From assembly GCF_019352175.1 (NCBI RefSeq), contig NZ_JACBYI010000023.1:35122-99121 (forward strand): 64,000 bases of DNA, in the 5' to 3' direction. Position numbers and translations under genes: made by a program. The DNA comes from Paenibacillus sp. S150 (GTDB lineage: Bacteria; Bacillota; Bacilli; Paenibacillales; Paenibacillaceae). Under the pieces are notes generated by a model. The model searched no databases, was not told the origin of the DNA, and saw only the letters and a list, made by a program, of their open reading frames with translations. This document shows positions 39,053 through 48,776 of this stretch, one piece after another. The stretch's first letter is position 1; every line of letters starts with the position of its first letter.

Positions 39053-40212
39053 GAAACCTGACTTCGGCTGCAAGAATAACGCTCCTTCTTCTTCTTGTGG
39101 CCCAACTGCTGCTTTCCGGCTGCTGGTCAAGGATAGAAATCAACGACAGGCTGCTGGTCGTGGCTATGTTTATTGATGAGGCTGCAGACAATTCGGTTCA
39201 ATTAACGCTCGGCTATGCCAAGCCCAATCAGATTTCCTCGCAATCCGGCGGCGAAGCTCCAAGCACGGAGGCGCCTTATGCAACTGTAAGCGGCAAGGGA
39301 AGGAATATTTCCGAGGCTTACCGCAATATTCAGACCAACATTTCCCGTGAAATATTCTGGGGACAGGTCAAAATGATTGTGGTTGGGGAGACCTGCGCCC
39401 GCAAGGGACTCGCTCCGCTGTTGGATTTCGTAGACCGGAAATCAGGCATCCCTTTGAAGACTTACATTCTGGTTGCCAAAGGTGAAGCGAGAGAGGTGGC
39501 GGATTTCCCTACACAAATAGAGAAATTTCCGAGCGAAGTCTTTCGTGAGCTGGTGACACGCAAAAAAGTAATATCCGGCAGTGTGAAGCACTTCCTCACC
39601 GCCGAGGAATACGGAAGAGGCATGATCCTGGGCTATGTGGCTGCCAATACAGACAAATCAAGCGGAACCCAGATAACGGTGCTGGGCTCCGCCCTGTTTC
39701 AGGACAGTGCAATGACCGGCAAAATGGACAGTTATACAACGAGAGGGGCAATGTGGTTGAGGGGCAATATCAAGGATGCTGTCATAACGTTTGCTTCACC
39801 AACCGACGGAAAGCTAATCAGTATTCTGGTTATGGATGCCAAATCAAAGATCGTTCCCCATGTAAGGGGGAGCGAGATTTCCTACACGCTGCAGCTGGAT
39901 GTTGAGAGCATCATCGATTCTTCAGAATCGGCAATTGACCTGGAGGACCCGTCGGTGCTCTCCAATCTGGAGAGCCTGCTGAGTGAACAGATCGAGGAAA
40001 GGATTCAGAAAGCATTTCAGGAGTCACAGAAATCCGCAACGGATGCTTACCAGCTTGGCGCTTATCTAGCCTGGTATTATCCCAAGGTGTGGAAAGCCAG
40101 CAATAAGGACTGGTCCAGCATCTATAAAGAGAGAGTCCGGCTTAACGTGGAGACGAAGGCAAGAATCCGCCTAATGGGAGCGATGAAAAATCCGGAGGAG
40201 GCTGGCCGGTGA
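39049..40212 (+). CDS. Spore germination receptor lipoprotein (Ger(x)C family)
   Basis: 387 residues from TTG. Lipoprotein signal with lipobox LLLSGC; the mature start CWSRIEINDRLLV is the GerC hallmark. The body contains SSGTQITVLGSALF and the C-terminal dimer region. Anchored on the outer face of the spore inner membrane. Overlaps its neighbours on both sides. Confidence 0.93.
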   Translation: MRNLTSAARITLLLLLVAQLLLSGCWSRIEINDRLLVVAMFIDEAADNSVQLTLGYAKPNQISSQSGGEAPSTEAPYATVSGKGRNISEAYRNIQTNISREIFWGQVKMIVVGETCARKGLAPLLDFVDRKSGIPLKTYILVAKGEAREVADFPTQIEKFPSEVFRELVTRKKVISGSVKHFLTAEEYGRGMILGYVAANTDKSSGTQITVLGSALFQDSAMTGKMDSYTTRGAMWLRGNIKDAVITFASPTDGKLISILVMDAKSKIVPHVRGSEISYTLQLDVESIIDSSESAIDLEDPSVLSNLESLLSEQIEERIQKAFQESQKSATDAYQLGAYLAWYYPKVWKASNKDWSSIYKERVRLNVETKARIRLMGAMKNPEEAGR

Positions 40213-40367
40213 TAGCGACAATGGTTTTTTACCTGATTATGTTTGGGACTGAATGGATCTACCTGCGGCATCATCAGCGGAAAATACGCACCTTCCTGAT
40301 TACATTTGGTGTGATGCTTGTCTCCTTGCTGTGCAACCTGCTGCTTATCGGGCTCGGGGGCGCCTAG
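40209..40367 (+). CDS. Small two-span membrane protein in the ger operon
   Basis: 52 residues from GTG 40209, coupled to gerC. Two hydrophobic helices (VFYLIMFGTEWIYL and LITFGVMLVSLLCNLLLIGL) flank a basic loop. Small membrane proteins beside ger operons (GerD-like or YfkS-like) are known in Bacilli; this one is not recognised as a named family. Confidence 0.65.
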   Translation: MIATMVFYLIMFGTEWIYLRHHQRKIRTFLITFGVMLVSLLCNLLLIGLGGA

Positions 40368-40425
40368 AGCCCCGATTACATTCATTGAAGCTATTCTGCA
40401 ATTTTAACCGGTAAGGAGAGTTACA

Positions 40426-41526
40426 GTGAAAAGCATATCCCCAGGCCAGCTAGTTATGCTGATGAGCATCTATTTGTACTCCGAAACAGCCGGCTTTCTG
40501 TCGGCTCCGATTGCCAAAACCGCTTCCTACAATGCGGTGGTTTCCTTGTGCCTTGGAGCTTGCATGGGATATGTTATTATGCTGTTCAGCACGGCTCTGG
40601 CCCGGTTGAATCTGGACGAGTATTTTGCTGTATTCGGCAAGTATATTCTCGGCAAATGGCTCCATTACCCGTTGATCTTTATGCTGATAGCCTATTGTTT
40701 GCACAGGGCGTCCATGACCACGCGCAATCTGGGGGATTTTTTGCTTGTCAATCATTTGCCGACGACTCCGGAGGCGGTTATTCTTGTGCTGGTGGGGACC
40801 GGAGTGGCCTTTACGGTGAGGGCGGGGGTCCAAGCGATTGCGCGGGTGGCGGAGGTGCTGTTTTTTATAAATATCCTGCTGTTTGTCATGTTGACCCCGC
40901 TTCTGCTCGGAGTTGAAATCCAAATTCCGATGGTGAGGGCTTTCGTGACCAATTTTAATCCGGTGCAAACAGCGGCGGGAATGTTTCAGGCTACCCCATG
41001 GTTTGGCGACGGGTTTGTCATCCTGTTCCTGTACCCTCATCTTAAACAGCATCTGAAAGTTAACCGGATGCTTTTTAGAGGGCTGCTGATTTCGCTCGGA
41101 CTGATTCTCTCTTATCTGATCCCCTCCATCCTGGCCTTTGGTCCGGCGCTCACAGGGAAAATGACCTACCCGGTAATGGAGTACGTGAGAATGCTGCGGA
41201 TTGCCGACTTTATTGAAACGCTGGACCCGTTCTTGACGATCCTGTGGATACCGGCCATTATTGTGAAGATCAGCCTGCTGATATATGCAGCGGTGGTTAG
41301 CCTGGCCAGAATCTTTGCCCTGAAGGATTTTAAACCGCTGTCCTTTTCGGTCACGGCGCTGGTCACCGGCTATTCGATTCATTTTACCGGAAATTCAACG
41401 AATCTACTTAACTTTATGACAGTGGACTGGCCAGCCTTTGCGTTGACCATGCAGTTGATTCCAGTATTGTATTGGACCGTGGGAAAGCTGCGCGGCAAAA
41501 ATTCGGCTATGAAAAAGGCGCGGTGA
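40426..41526 (+). CDS. Spore germination receptor permease subunit (GerB family)
   Basis: 366 residues with about ten hydrophobic spans of the amino-acid permease superfamily. SPGQLVMLMSIYLYSE is the GerB start, with NFNPVQTAAGMFQATPWFGD in the middle. It probably holds the germinant-binding site. Last gene of the A-C-(small)-B operon. Confidence 0.93.
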   Translation: MKSISPGQLVMLMSIYLYSETAGFLSAPIAKTASYNAVVSLCLGACMGYVIMLFSTALARLNLDEYFAVFGKYILGKWLHYPLIFMLIAYCLHRASMTTRNLGDFLLVNHLPTTPEAVILVLVGTGVAFTVRAGVQAIARVAEVLFFINILLFVMLTPLLLGVEIQIPMVRAFVTNFNPVQTAAGMFQATPWFGDGFVILFLYPHLKQHLKVNRMLFRGLLISLGLILSYLIPSILAFGPALTGKMTYPVMEYVRMLRIADFIETLDPFLTILWIPAIIVKISLLIYAAVVSLARIFALKDFKPLSFSVTALVTGYSIHFTGNSTNLLNFMTVDWPAFALTMQLIPVLYWTVGKLRGKNSAMKKAR

Positions 41527-41674
41527 CCGCAGAAGCGGCCGGCTTTCCTTCCCGGATATATGCGCGTGCGGCTCTATGGCTAAAAGAAAGAAATAATTCC
41601 CTGCCACTGCCGCAACTTGTTGTTATTTTTGCAGTATACATTAACAGCATGAATTACTTGGAGGGTCTCTAGCG

Positions 41675-42226
41675 ATGAGATGGAAAAAAATTGCTCTGTG
41701 TGTGGTCATATTTTCCTTAATGGGTGGCTCCTTATTATTCGCGGACGCGGTAAATCAGAAGATCAGAGTATGGAGCAACGGCAAGGAAATAGCCGATGGC
41801 GGTTACTTAATTGACGGCAAAGCATATATCCCGGCCAGAGAGGCGGGGGGGATTGTCAATTGGGAAAATTCAGGCAAGCTGACCATCCTCAAGCCGAATG
41901 TGCATATTGTGCTGTTCAAGGGTGACAACGTCTTTGGCAATGTGAATGTCGGCAAGCTCAAAATCAAGGTGCTGACCCAGGTAGACAGCTTAACCGAGGA
42001 TGTTGCAGCTGTGAAGGTGGCGATTACGGACCCTTCCGGCAATGTGAAGGACATCCAGTCGCAGGAGCTTGGAAACTCAAAGAAAGAGGATTTCTGGTTC
42101 CCGACCTCGGAATTCACCTATGATTTCAAGGATGCGGGCAAGTATCGGGTGGGCTTCTACATCAAACCTTCCAAAGGCGCGGATTATATACTTGTGTCAG
42201 AGAAAGTAATCACTGCTCTGCAATAG
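41675..42226 (+). CDS. Secreted copper-amine-oxidase-N-like (stalk) protein
   Basis: 183 residues with an N-terminal signal peptide (KIALCVVIFSLMGGSLLFADA). Residues 28-75 (VWSNGKEIADGGYLIDGKAYIPAREAG) form one copper amine oxidase N-terminal-type repeat, common in Paenibacillus secreted proteins. The rest is an Ig-like beta domain. Cell surface role is likely. Confidence 0.7.
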   Translation: MRWKKIALCVVIFSLMGGSLLFADAVNQKIRVWSNGKEIADGGYLIDGKAYIPAREAGGIVNWENSGKLTILKPNVHIVLFKGDNVFGNVNVGKLKIKVLTQVDSLTEDVAAVKVAITDPSGNVKDIQSQELGNSKKEDFWFPTSEFTYDFKDAGKYRVGFYIKPSKGADYILVSEKVITALQ

Positions 42227-42316
42227 CCGATGGCGGGCTCCCTCAAATTGACCTGAACTTACCTACGTGTTACGATACCAAATGTAGGATAAATCAATTT
42301 AAAGTGAGGTATTTCA

Positions 42317-42640
42317 ATGAGCGATCACAAACATGAGCATGGCCATGAACATGGTGAAGCATGCGGTTGCGGACATGATCACGACCATGAGCATGAGGAA
42401 TTTGTGCTGACCTTGACGAACGAGCAGGGCGAAGATGTGGAAATGGTGCTGGTAGAAACGTTCGACGTAGGCGAGAAGCTATACGCTCTGCTGCTGGAAC
42501 GCGAAAACCCTGAAGCGGATGGCATCATTCTTCGCATGGAAGAAGAAGATGAAGAAATGGTTCTGTACAACATTGAAGATGAAGCTGAATGGAAAGCTGT
42601 TGAAGAAGCTTACAACGAGCTGCTTGCCCAGCAAGAATAG
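42317..42640 (+). CDS. DUF1292 protein with His-rich N-terminus
   Basis: 107 residues. The first 27 residues hold about a dozen His plus CGCG, a likely metal-binding head, followed by the YrzB-type DUF1292 domain (FVLTLTNEQGEDVEMVLVET). DUF1292 proteins lie near Holliday-resolvase genes in Bacilli, but not here. Confidence 0.85.
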   Translation: MSDHKHEHGHEHGEACGCGHDHDHEHEEFVLTLTNEQGEDVEMVLVETFDVGEKLYALLLERENPEADGIILRMEEEDEEMVLYNIEDEAEWKAVEEAYNELLAQQE

Positions 42641-42771
42641 ATTTCAGTGAAGCAACTTGGGACTTGCTGTCTTGGACAAGACCGCAAATCCCGTCAGCAA
42701 AAGAGGCTGTCCCATAAGTGGATTTTCTATAACGGGAGACAGTTCTCTTCATTCTTAAAGCCGCAAAAAGC

Positions 42772-42820
42772 AAGCAAGGCAGCGATTCATCCGTTATTCG
42801 GGAATCGCTGCCTTGCTTTT
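42772..42820 (+). terminator. Terminator-like long hairpin
   Basis: 17-bp arms AAGCAAGGCAGCGATTC and GAATCGCTGCCTTGCTT around a 15-base loop, followed by TT. About 130 bases past the DUF1292 stop. Confidence 0.7.
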
Positions 42821-42826
42821 GGTCAA

Positions 42827-42930
42827 ATATAAGAATTTATATGTTTCACGCTATCAATTATCCTTCTATTTTTGGAGAAACGGGTGGACGGCGAAGCCGT
42901 TTCTTCTTAAAAGATCAGAATTTATATGTT
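42827..42930 (+). repeat. Dispersed repeat R4, partial copy
   Basis: AAGAATTTATATGTTTCACGCTA..., TATCC, then a GGCGAAGCCGTTTC block and AAAGATCAGAATTTATA end. Related copies at 47721-47817 (inverted) and 53851-53968. Confidence 0.6.
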
Positions 42931-42995
42931 TTGGGGTCCCCGCAAAGTACCTGAGTCATCATCGAAGCCAAGGCCCCACTTTGTGGGGTTATTTT
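42921..42995 (+). repeat. Dispersed repeat R1 with terminator hairpin, copy 1
   Basis: A 75-base element: TTTATATGTTTTGGGG then CCCCGCAAAG, a 36-base spacer and CTTTGTGGGG-TTATTTT. The CCCC(G/A)CAAAG/CTTTGTGGGG arms and T-run look like a Rho-independent terminator. Further copies at 50439-50513 and 63795-63868. Confidence 0.75.
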
Positions 42996-43911
42996 ACGTA
43001 GGCTGTTGGAGTGGACGCTCCGCGAACGGATCGTTGTCCGGGTCGCAGTGCTCTCCAGATCTATTTCATACCCCTTAGGAGCTGCGAGGAAATGAGTACC
43101 CGCTTTTGTTGACAAAAGCTCCACGGTTTTGGGAGTTTTGTCAACAATGCAGCGGTACTTTATTTCGTCGCAGTCTCTTGGCGGTGAAAATCCGGAGACC
43201 CAGGCTGCCGCTGTTCCGCGGGTCCGTCCGCTCCGATGGTTAAGCGGAGGCGGTTCTGTAATCTTTAAAAAACACAATAAAGAAACTTAATGTATATGAA
43301 ATGAACCGGCTTATATGAATTGAACCGGCGAACCTGAAAACGCTGATGGAACGCAAGGAGATTCATAGGTAACGGAAGCGAAGTGTAAAAAGTAACACTA
43401 ATGGGCTGGAATTCTGGCTTGAACGGGCTTTAGTGGGATTTTGTACACTTAATAGAGGCCCGCTCCCTCCATACGGCTGATTTCAGCCGGATTAGTTGTA
43501 CTTTTTCCCACTAGGGATGATCTAGTCTCCGAATGAGGTGGATTAGTTATCCTTTTTACCACTAAAATGGCTGCCCTTTGGATGAATGGTTCAAGTGGGT
43601 CCATGGACTATTGAATGTACAAAGGAACCTCTCCTTTGAAATGGTTGTGTGGTAACTCCATTTTAGCAAAAGAGAGGGTCTTTTGTGTTTTTAAGAGTAT
43701 TCTTACGTATTCCACTTGAACAGTGGAGAGGACGGACTGATTGTGGAAAAGCGGTAGCGGTCGCCTTTGTCCCCGGATTTTCACCGTTAAGTAGAATAAA
43801 AAAAATCTGGGGACAACAGCGATTGGAACAACGGTCCGTTCTCGGAGCGTCCTCACCACGCGCTTACGTATATCTTGCTCAAAAAACGAGGGCTGTCTCT
43901 CTGGGGGGACA
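42996..43911. other. Gene-free region with repeat R3
   Basis: No credible gene on either strand. It contains the 279-base repeat R3 (43318-43596) whose second copy is at 54840-55119, and a run of short inverted elements; the remainder holds nothing I can identify. Ends at the leftward decarboxylase stop. Confidence 0.5.
43318..43596 (+). repeat. Dispersed repeat R3, copy 1
   Basis: About 280 bases, roughly 88-90 percent identical to 54840-55119. Shared landmarks: GAAGCGAAGTGTAAAAAGTA, TTTAGTGGGATTTTGTACAC, GATTAGTTGTACTTTTTCCC and GGATGAATGGTTCAAGT. Confidence 0.75.
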
Positions 43912-45387
43912 TCAGGAGATCGGCTCTGCCTCCACGATGACTTTGATGTTCGTGATGCTGCGGTCCTCGGGGCCTTTGACCGGCAGCCCGATTTCCACAT
44001 GGTCAATGATATAGTCGATGTTATCCTGGGTAATAACTTCACCAGGGAGCAGAATCGGAATCCCCGGAGGATAGACGTAAATGAATTCTGCGATAATATA
44101 GCCTGCGGATTCGCGGAACGGAACCAGCTGGGTGTCCGCATAGAACGCATCCCGGGGAATCAGCGCCAGCTGCGGAATTTCCGGCACCTGCACCTTAAGC
44201 TCATAAATTTCGCCTTTGCTGTAATGAATGGCCGAGAGCACCCGCAGTGCAGCAATCAGCTTATCTACAGATTCCTGGGTATCTCCAGGCGTAATCAGGC
44301 AAAGAATGTTATACATGTCACTAAGCTCAACTTCAATGTTGTATTTCTGGCGCAGCCAGTTCTCGGTTTCGTAACCGGTGATGCCAAGGTGGCGCACATG
44401 AATGTTCAGCTTGGTCGGGTCGATATTAAAGGTTGCTTCTGTGCCGAGAATTTCTTTGCCGAAGCTGTAGAGGCCTTCAATGCCGTTAATGGCATCGCGG
44501 GCATAGTTGGACAGGGCGATAGTTCTTGCAGCCATCTCGTGGCCGTTCAGGGCCAGATTGCGTCTGGAGGTATCCAGGGATGCCAGCAGAATATATGATG
44601 TTGAAGTTGTGGTCAGCATGCTGAGAATCGTCTGAACCCGCTGCGGGTTGACCAGGCCGGTTTTGGCATTCAGGTTGAGCACCGAGCTCTGTGTCATGGA
44701 GCCGCCCAGCTTGTGTACGCTGGTTGCCGCCAAATCCGCTCCGGCCTGCATGGCCGATACGGGGAGATCCTCATGAAAATGAATCAATACTCCATGTGCC
44801 TCGTCCACCAGTACGGGAACCCCGTAGCTGTGGGCCAGGTCGACAATCGAACGCAAATCGGCACAAACGCCAAAATACGTAGGATTGATAACAAGTACAC
44901 CCTTGGCATCGGGATGGCGCCTTAAGGCCTTCTCCAGTGCACTGGTGGTAATACCGTGATCTATCCCAAGATTCTCATCCTGTACAGGAGAGACAAAAAC
45001 AGGCTTGGCTCCGGAGAAAATAATGGCCGACATCACTGATTTGTGAATGTTGCGCGGCACAATAATTTTATCTCCTTCCGAGCAGACAGAGAGGATCATA
45101 GTCATGATGGCATTGCTCGTGCCCTGTACGCTGAAATACGTATAGTCGGCGCCGAAAGCCTCCGCAGCCAGCTTCTGAGCTTCAAGAATTACGCCGGTAG
45201 GCTGATGAAGGTCATCAAGCGGTGCGATGTTGATCAAATCTATGGATAGAGCGTTATCGCCGATAAACTCACGGAATTCGGCATCGGTTCCTAGCCCCTT
45301 CTTATGCCCGGGAATATGAAATTGAACGGGGTTCCCGGCGGCATGCTTTTTAAGAGCGGTGAAGAGGGGAGTTGCATGTTGATCCAT
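43912..45387 (-). CDS. speA: Arginine/lysine/ornithine decarboxylase
   Basis: 491 residues, fold type I PLP enzyme of the SpeA class. HIPGHKKG near the start, SVQGTSNAI, LVDEAHG and TSVHKLGGSMTQSS with PLP-binding Lys226 are conserved. The C-terminal domain (ELKVQVPEIPQL, PPGIPILLPGE) is typical. In B. subtilis SpeA makes agmatine for polyamines; substrate here is inferred. Transcribed leftward alone. Confidence 0.88.
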   Translation of the reverse strand: MDQHATPLFTALKKHAAGNPVQFHIPGHKKGLGTDAEFREFIGDNALSIDLINIAPLDDLHQPTGVILEAQKLAAEAFGADYTYFSVQGTSNAIMTMILSVCSEGDKIIVPRNIHKSVMSAIIFSGAKPVFVSPVQDENLGIDHGITTSALEKALRRHPDAKGVLVINPTYFGVCADLRSIVDLAHSYGVPVLVDEAHGVLIHFHEDLPVSAMQAGADLAATSVHKLGGSMTQSSVLNLNAKTGLVNPQRVQTILSMLTTTSTSYILLASLDTSRRNLALNGHEMAARTIALSNYARDAINGIEGLYSFGKEILGTEATFNIDPTKLNIHVRHLGITGYETENWLRQKYNIEVELSDMYNILCLITPGDTQESVDKLIAALRVLSAIHYSKGEIYELKVQVPEIPQLALIPRDAFYADTQLVPFRESAGYIIAEFIYVYPPGIPILLPGEVITQDNIDYIIDHVEIGLPVKGPEDRSITNIKVIVEAEPIS

Positions 45388-45478
45388 TTAATGCTGTCAC
45401 AACCTTTCGTGAAGATTAATTTTTTCAAGCAAGCCTCAGTATAACAAATCAATCACCATAATACTAGGATGTGATGGA

Positions 45479-46768
45479 ATGTCTGGCAAAGTAGCGCAGC
45501 GTGTGCATATCAGTTTGGCTTCACCGTTCATTTTGGAAATGTGGGCGATCATATTCTTGGTGGAATTCGTCAAGGGATCACTGCTTGTAGCTCTGCTGCC
45601 GGTCTATATGGAGAATATTCTCGGCCTGTCGGTGACAGTCGTCGGCTTCTCCTTTGCGATGCAATATCTGGGCGACAATCTTTTCCGCAGCCCGTCCGGC
45701 TGGGTCATGGAGCGCATCGGATACCGCTGGACCATGACGGGGGCCCTGCTGCTGATTCTGGTGTCGCTCGGTATGATAATCTACGCCAGAGACGCGGTTT
45801 GGTTGTCTGCGGCCTGTCTGATTCTCGGCATCGGAACCTCGCCGCTGTGGCCCTGCACCATGACCGGAATCACGGAGCTGGCGGGTTCAACGGAAAGCGG
45901 AAGCAGCGGGGCGGCCATGGGGGCGGTAGAGATGGCCTCGCTGGCCGGAACCGGCATCGGCCCGATCACATTCAACTTTCTGATGGACCATGGCGGACAG
46001 AGCTACCGGACAGTATTCCTGGTGCTGATGGGCTGTGCCGCGGCCGTCGCAGCCGTCGCACTTCTTCTGCCGTCAAGGATCGGGGATCATGCGCCGCATG
46101 CGGTTGTCCGTGACATGAGAGGTGAAGGGGCGGCGGCTGTGCGCGGACGGATGCAGCCGCTGGAGAGTCTGAAGCGGACGCTGCATCAGGTCAGAACCTC
46201 GCTGAAGGTCAGCCGCCTGCTGTTTCCGGCACTGTTCCTGCAGGCCTTTGCAATTGGCCTTATGACCCCGGTGGTGACCCTGTTCGCCCGTTCAGAGCTG
46301 CATGTGACGCCCAATCAGTTCAGCCTGCTGCTGATCGCAGGAGGGGGCATCACTGTGCTGGCCCTGATTCCGGCGGGAAGGCTGGTGGACCGGATCGGAA
46401 CAACCGTCTTCCTTAACATCGGCTTCCTGCTCGCTGCAGGCTCGCTGGCCTTCTTTTCCCAGGTGCGCTGGCTGCCGCTCGTCTACTGCGCAGTTGCGCT
46501 GGTAGGCATAAGCTATGCGCTGATTCTGCCCGCGTGGAATGCATTTCTGGCCAAACAGGTGCCGAGGGGAGAGCGGGGAACCGTGTGGGGGCTGTTCCTG
46601 ACCCTGCAGGGCTCCGGCATGGTGGCGGGTCCCGTTCTCTCGGGCAAGCTATGGGATTCTGTGGGACACAGCACTCCGTTTCTGGCCAGCGCCTGCGTTA
46701 TGGTGCTGCTGTTCGGGCTGCATCTGCTCATTATCCATAGAACCAAGCTGAAGAACGGGACAAGCTGA
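45479..46768 (+). CDS. MFS transporter
   Basis: 429 residues, twelve hydrophobic spans in two bundles. The motif-A region is GDNLFRSPSGWVMERIGYR, with a second copy LIPAGRLVDRIG. Substrate not identifiable. Divergent from the decarboxylase, with a shared upstream region. Confidence 0.85.
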   Translation: MSGKVAQRVHISLASPFILEMWAIIFLVEFVKGSLLVALLPVYMENILGLSVTVVGFSFAMQYLGDNLFRSPSGWVMERIGYRWTMTGALLLILVSLGMIIYARDAVWLSAACLILGIGTSPLWPCTMTGITELAGSTESGSSGAAMGAVEMASLAGTGIGPITFNFLMDHGGQSYRTVFLVLMGCAAAVAAVALLLPSRIGDHAPHAVVRDMRGEGAAAVRGRMQPLESLKRTLHQVRTSLKVSRLLFPALFLQAFAIGLMTPVVTLFARSELHVTPNQFSLLLIAGGGITVLALIPAGRLVDRIGTTVFLNIGFLLAAGSLAFFSQVRWLPLVYCAVALVGISYALILPAWNAFLAKQVPRGERGTVWGLFLTLQGSGMVAGPVLSGKLWDSVGHSTPFLASACVMVLLFGLHLLIIHRTKLKNGTS

Positions 46769-46785
46769 GACGGTGGCTCGAGGGA

Positions 46786-46837
46786 CAGCAAAAGCCGCAG
46801 GCAGCCGGGAAATGCCGGAAGCCTGCGGCTTTTGCTG
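46786..46837. terminator. Long bidirectional terminator
   Basis: 17-bp perfect arms CAGCAAAAGCCGCAGGC and GCCTGCGGCTTTTGCTG between the converging MFS and YktB-type genes. Confidence 0.75.
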
Positions 46838-46878
46838 AAATAGTAAGGAAGTACATATTTCAGAACTTTGCGGAGAGC

Positions 46879-47502
46879 TTAAAAGGACATGCGGTAGAGC
46901 GGAAGGAGCGTCTCAAAGGTCTGCCGGATCACTGCGAGAAGCTTGCCGCCATCGGACAAAAGCGGGTCCTCCCGGTCAATGCGCAGTCCGCAGGTAACTT
47001 CGGCTTTCTTGACCTCCTTAAGCCTGCGGGACAGCTCGGCGAATGCCGGCTGGTCCATATCGGCGTGCAGGGTTCCGCGCGAATCCAGATGATCTGCAGA
47101 CCAGAAGTAATTGCCGGGCAGCCCCTCCCGAATGTCGTCCATATTCCGCAGCAGCGACTCGGCGAACGTCACCTTATTGCCGCTTTCATAGATGATGGCA
47201 AAAACAATAAACAGATGGCTCTCAAACATGCCAACCTGAAAGTGCGGCAGCGCCTTATATCCTCGTTTATTCGGACCCCAGGCAACCCAGGTATCGTTCG
47301 GCGCGTGGACCGTGCGGCGGGCGTGCTTGGCTACATGCGGGAACATTTCTTCCCCGGTAAGCGCGGACAGGAAGGGGGCGGCTTCGTCTCCCAGCTCATT
47401 CAGCCTGGGGCGGACCGCGGCAATCAGCGCGTCCATGCGCGGCTCCAGACCGTCAATGCGGAAAACATCAAAATCAGCGGTGGAAAATCCTTGAAATGGC
47501 AT
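46879..47502 (-). CDS. UPF0637/DUF1054 protein (YktB-type)
   Basis: 207 residues from ATG 47502 (GAGGAG 8 bases upstream). FSTADFDVFRIDGLEPRMDAL, APNDTWVAWGPNKRGYK and GNYFWSADHLD are the family landmarks. Function unknown. Confidence 0.88.
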   Translation of the reverse strand: MPFQGFSTADFDVFRIDGLEPRMDALIAAVRPRLNELGDEAAPFLSALTGEEMFPHVAKHARRTVHAPNDTWVAWGPNKRGYKALPHFQVGMFESHLFIVFAIIYESGNKVTFAESLLRNMDDIREGLPGNYFWSADHLDSRGTLHADMDQPAFAELSRRLKEVKKAEVTCGLRIDREDPLLSDGGKLLAVIRQTFETLLPLYRMSF

Positions 47503-47911
47503 TACCGTATCTCCTCGCATAAATTTTGGTTTGAAAATTAAATAAAGACAGCCGGTTGCAGTCTGCATAGCTTCCAGAACCGGTCCGGCAGGCGGTTATT
47601 TGCGGCTAAAGCGGGACAAAGCGTTTGGAAATGGAGCAAAGCGGGTAAAAATAGTCAATAAACCAAGTTACCGCTACATAAAATGAAGTATAAAATAAGA
47701 GTAAGATTAATGCAAAACAAGTGGAAACGGCTTTGCCGTCCTTAATAAGGAAGGTATCCGTTTCAGCGAGAAAGATAAGGCTAATTTATACGGAAACATA
47801 TAAATTCTTATCTTTTTTAATATGTCAAGTGGAGGTCCGGCAGTCGGTTCTACTCTGAGTTAAGCTAATGAGGCTAGCTTTGCTGAAACTAAGCAGTTAG
47901 GGGGGAGTGCC
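47503..47911. other. Gene-free region with inverted repeat R4
   Basis: No gene. The left 200 bases are AT-rich with no clear signals; 47721-47817 is an inverted copy of repeat R4 (GGAAACGGCTTTGCCGTCC...TATAAATTCTTATCTTT). The GGGGGGAG ribosome site of the next gene is at the end. Confidence 0.5.
47721..47817 (-). repeat. Dispersed repeat R4, inverted copy
   Basis: Reverse complement of the element at 53851-53968. Its ends AAGATAAGAATTTATA-type and GGAAACGG are kept. Confidence 0.65.
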
Positions 47912-48508
47912 GTGAACAAAAACGACGAAGTCGAGTACTGCAATCTGGAGCTGCGCTTTGACAGACAGCATATCCAGGATCTGATCAAGGACCTGATTAA
48001 GGAAGGCTATTCCCTGTATTGGAGCGAGAATGAGAATGTTTTTCTTATTTCGGTGCGCACCGGCCGCAAGCTTGTGAAGCTGCGCTTCCAGCGGATTAAG
48101 GACGGCTTCAAGCTGGTGGGAGATTATATGATCCGTGATGCGCGCCTGTCCGAGTGGATGGAGAAGCTGATTGGGGATATGCGGGGGCATGCCGTCGTCA
48201 AGCGGTTCCGCGACCGCCAGATTATTATTGAGAATATTTTATTCGGCGAAGTCATCCGGCTGGTGGAAATTTCCGGGTATCAGCAGCGTGTGCTCTACCA
48301 GAAGGGGCCTCTGCTCTCCGATCAGGAGCTGACCAAGCTTTTCTATTCCGTGGAAGGCGAAGAGCGGATACGTGACCGCAGGCTGGAGGTGGATGAGCAG
48401 CTCGACCTTTTGCATCAGGCGCTTGAGTCCAAGGACACAGAACTGATCGAAGCATGCAATGCCAAGCTGCTTGTGCTGACCAGGGAATTGAATATGCTTG
48501 AATGGTGA
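47912..48508 (+). CDS. Conserved hypothetical protein
   Basis: 198 residues from GTG. Mixed alpha/beta (YCNLELRFDRQHIQDLIKDL, NVFLISVRTGRKLVKLRF), ending in a charged coiled coil. It appears to be a non-catalytic Paenibacillus family; I do not recognise a function. Confidence 0.6.
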   Translation: MNKNDEVEYCNLELRFDRQHIQDLIKDLIKEGYSLYWSENENVFLISVRTGRKLVKLRFQRIKDGFKLVGDYMIRDARLSEWMEKLIGDMRGHAVVKRFRDRQIIIENILFGEVIRLVEISGYQQRVLYQKGPLLSDQELTKLFYSVEGEERIRDRRLEVDEQLDLLHQALESKDTELIEACNAKLLVLTRELNMLEW

Positions 48509-48776
48509 CAAACCATCGTTTACTTAAGGCCAGGGCATCCCGCATAACGGGGTGCCCTGTGCTGTGCAGCTCACCTGTGTGCAGGGGTTCACTTCTGGCG
48601 GCAAAAACGTTAAAATAGTCATTGTGAGCAATTTCCATGATTACGCAGGAATTTGTCAATGAAATTGATCTCTTTCATGCAGGCTGAACTTTGCTGTCCC
48701 TGACAAAGGATGGTATTCTAATACTGCGAGAAATGGATTTCACAAAAAATATAAGAGGCAAAGGGTGGAGAACCAG

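Noticed and set aside
42915..43277. Minus-strand peptide containing CGDPKTYKF, repeated near 50470 and 63800
   Set aside because: It is the translation of repeat R1; the same words appear wherever the repeat occurs, without start signals.
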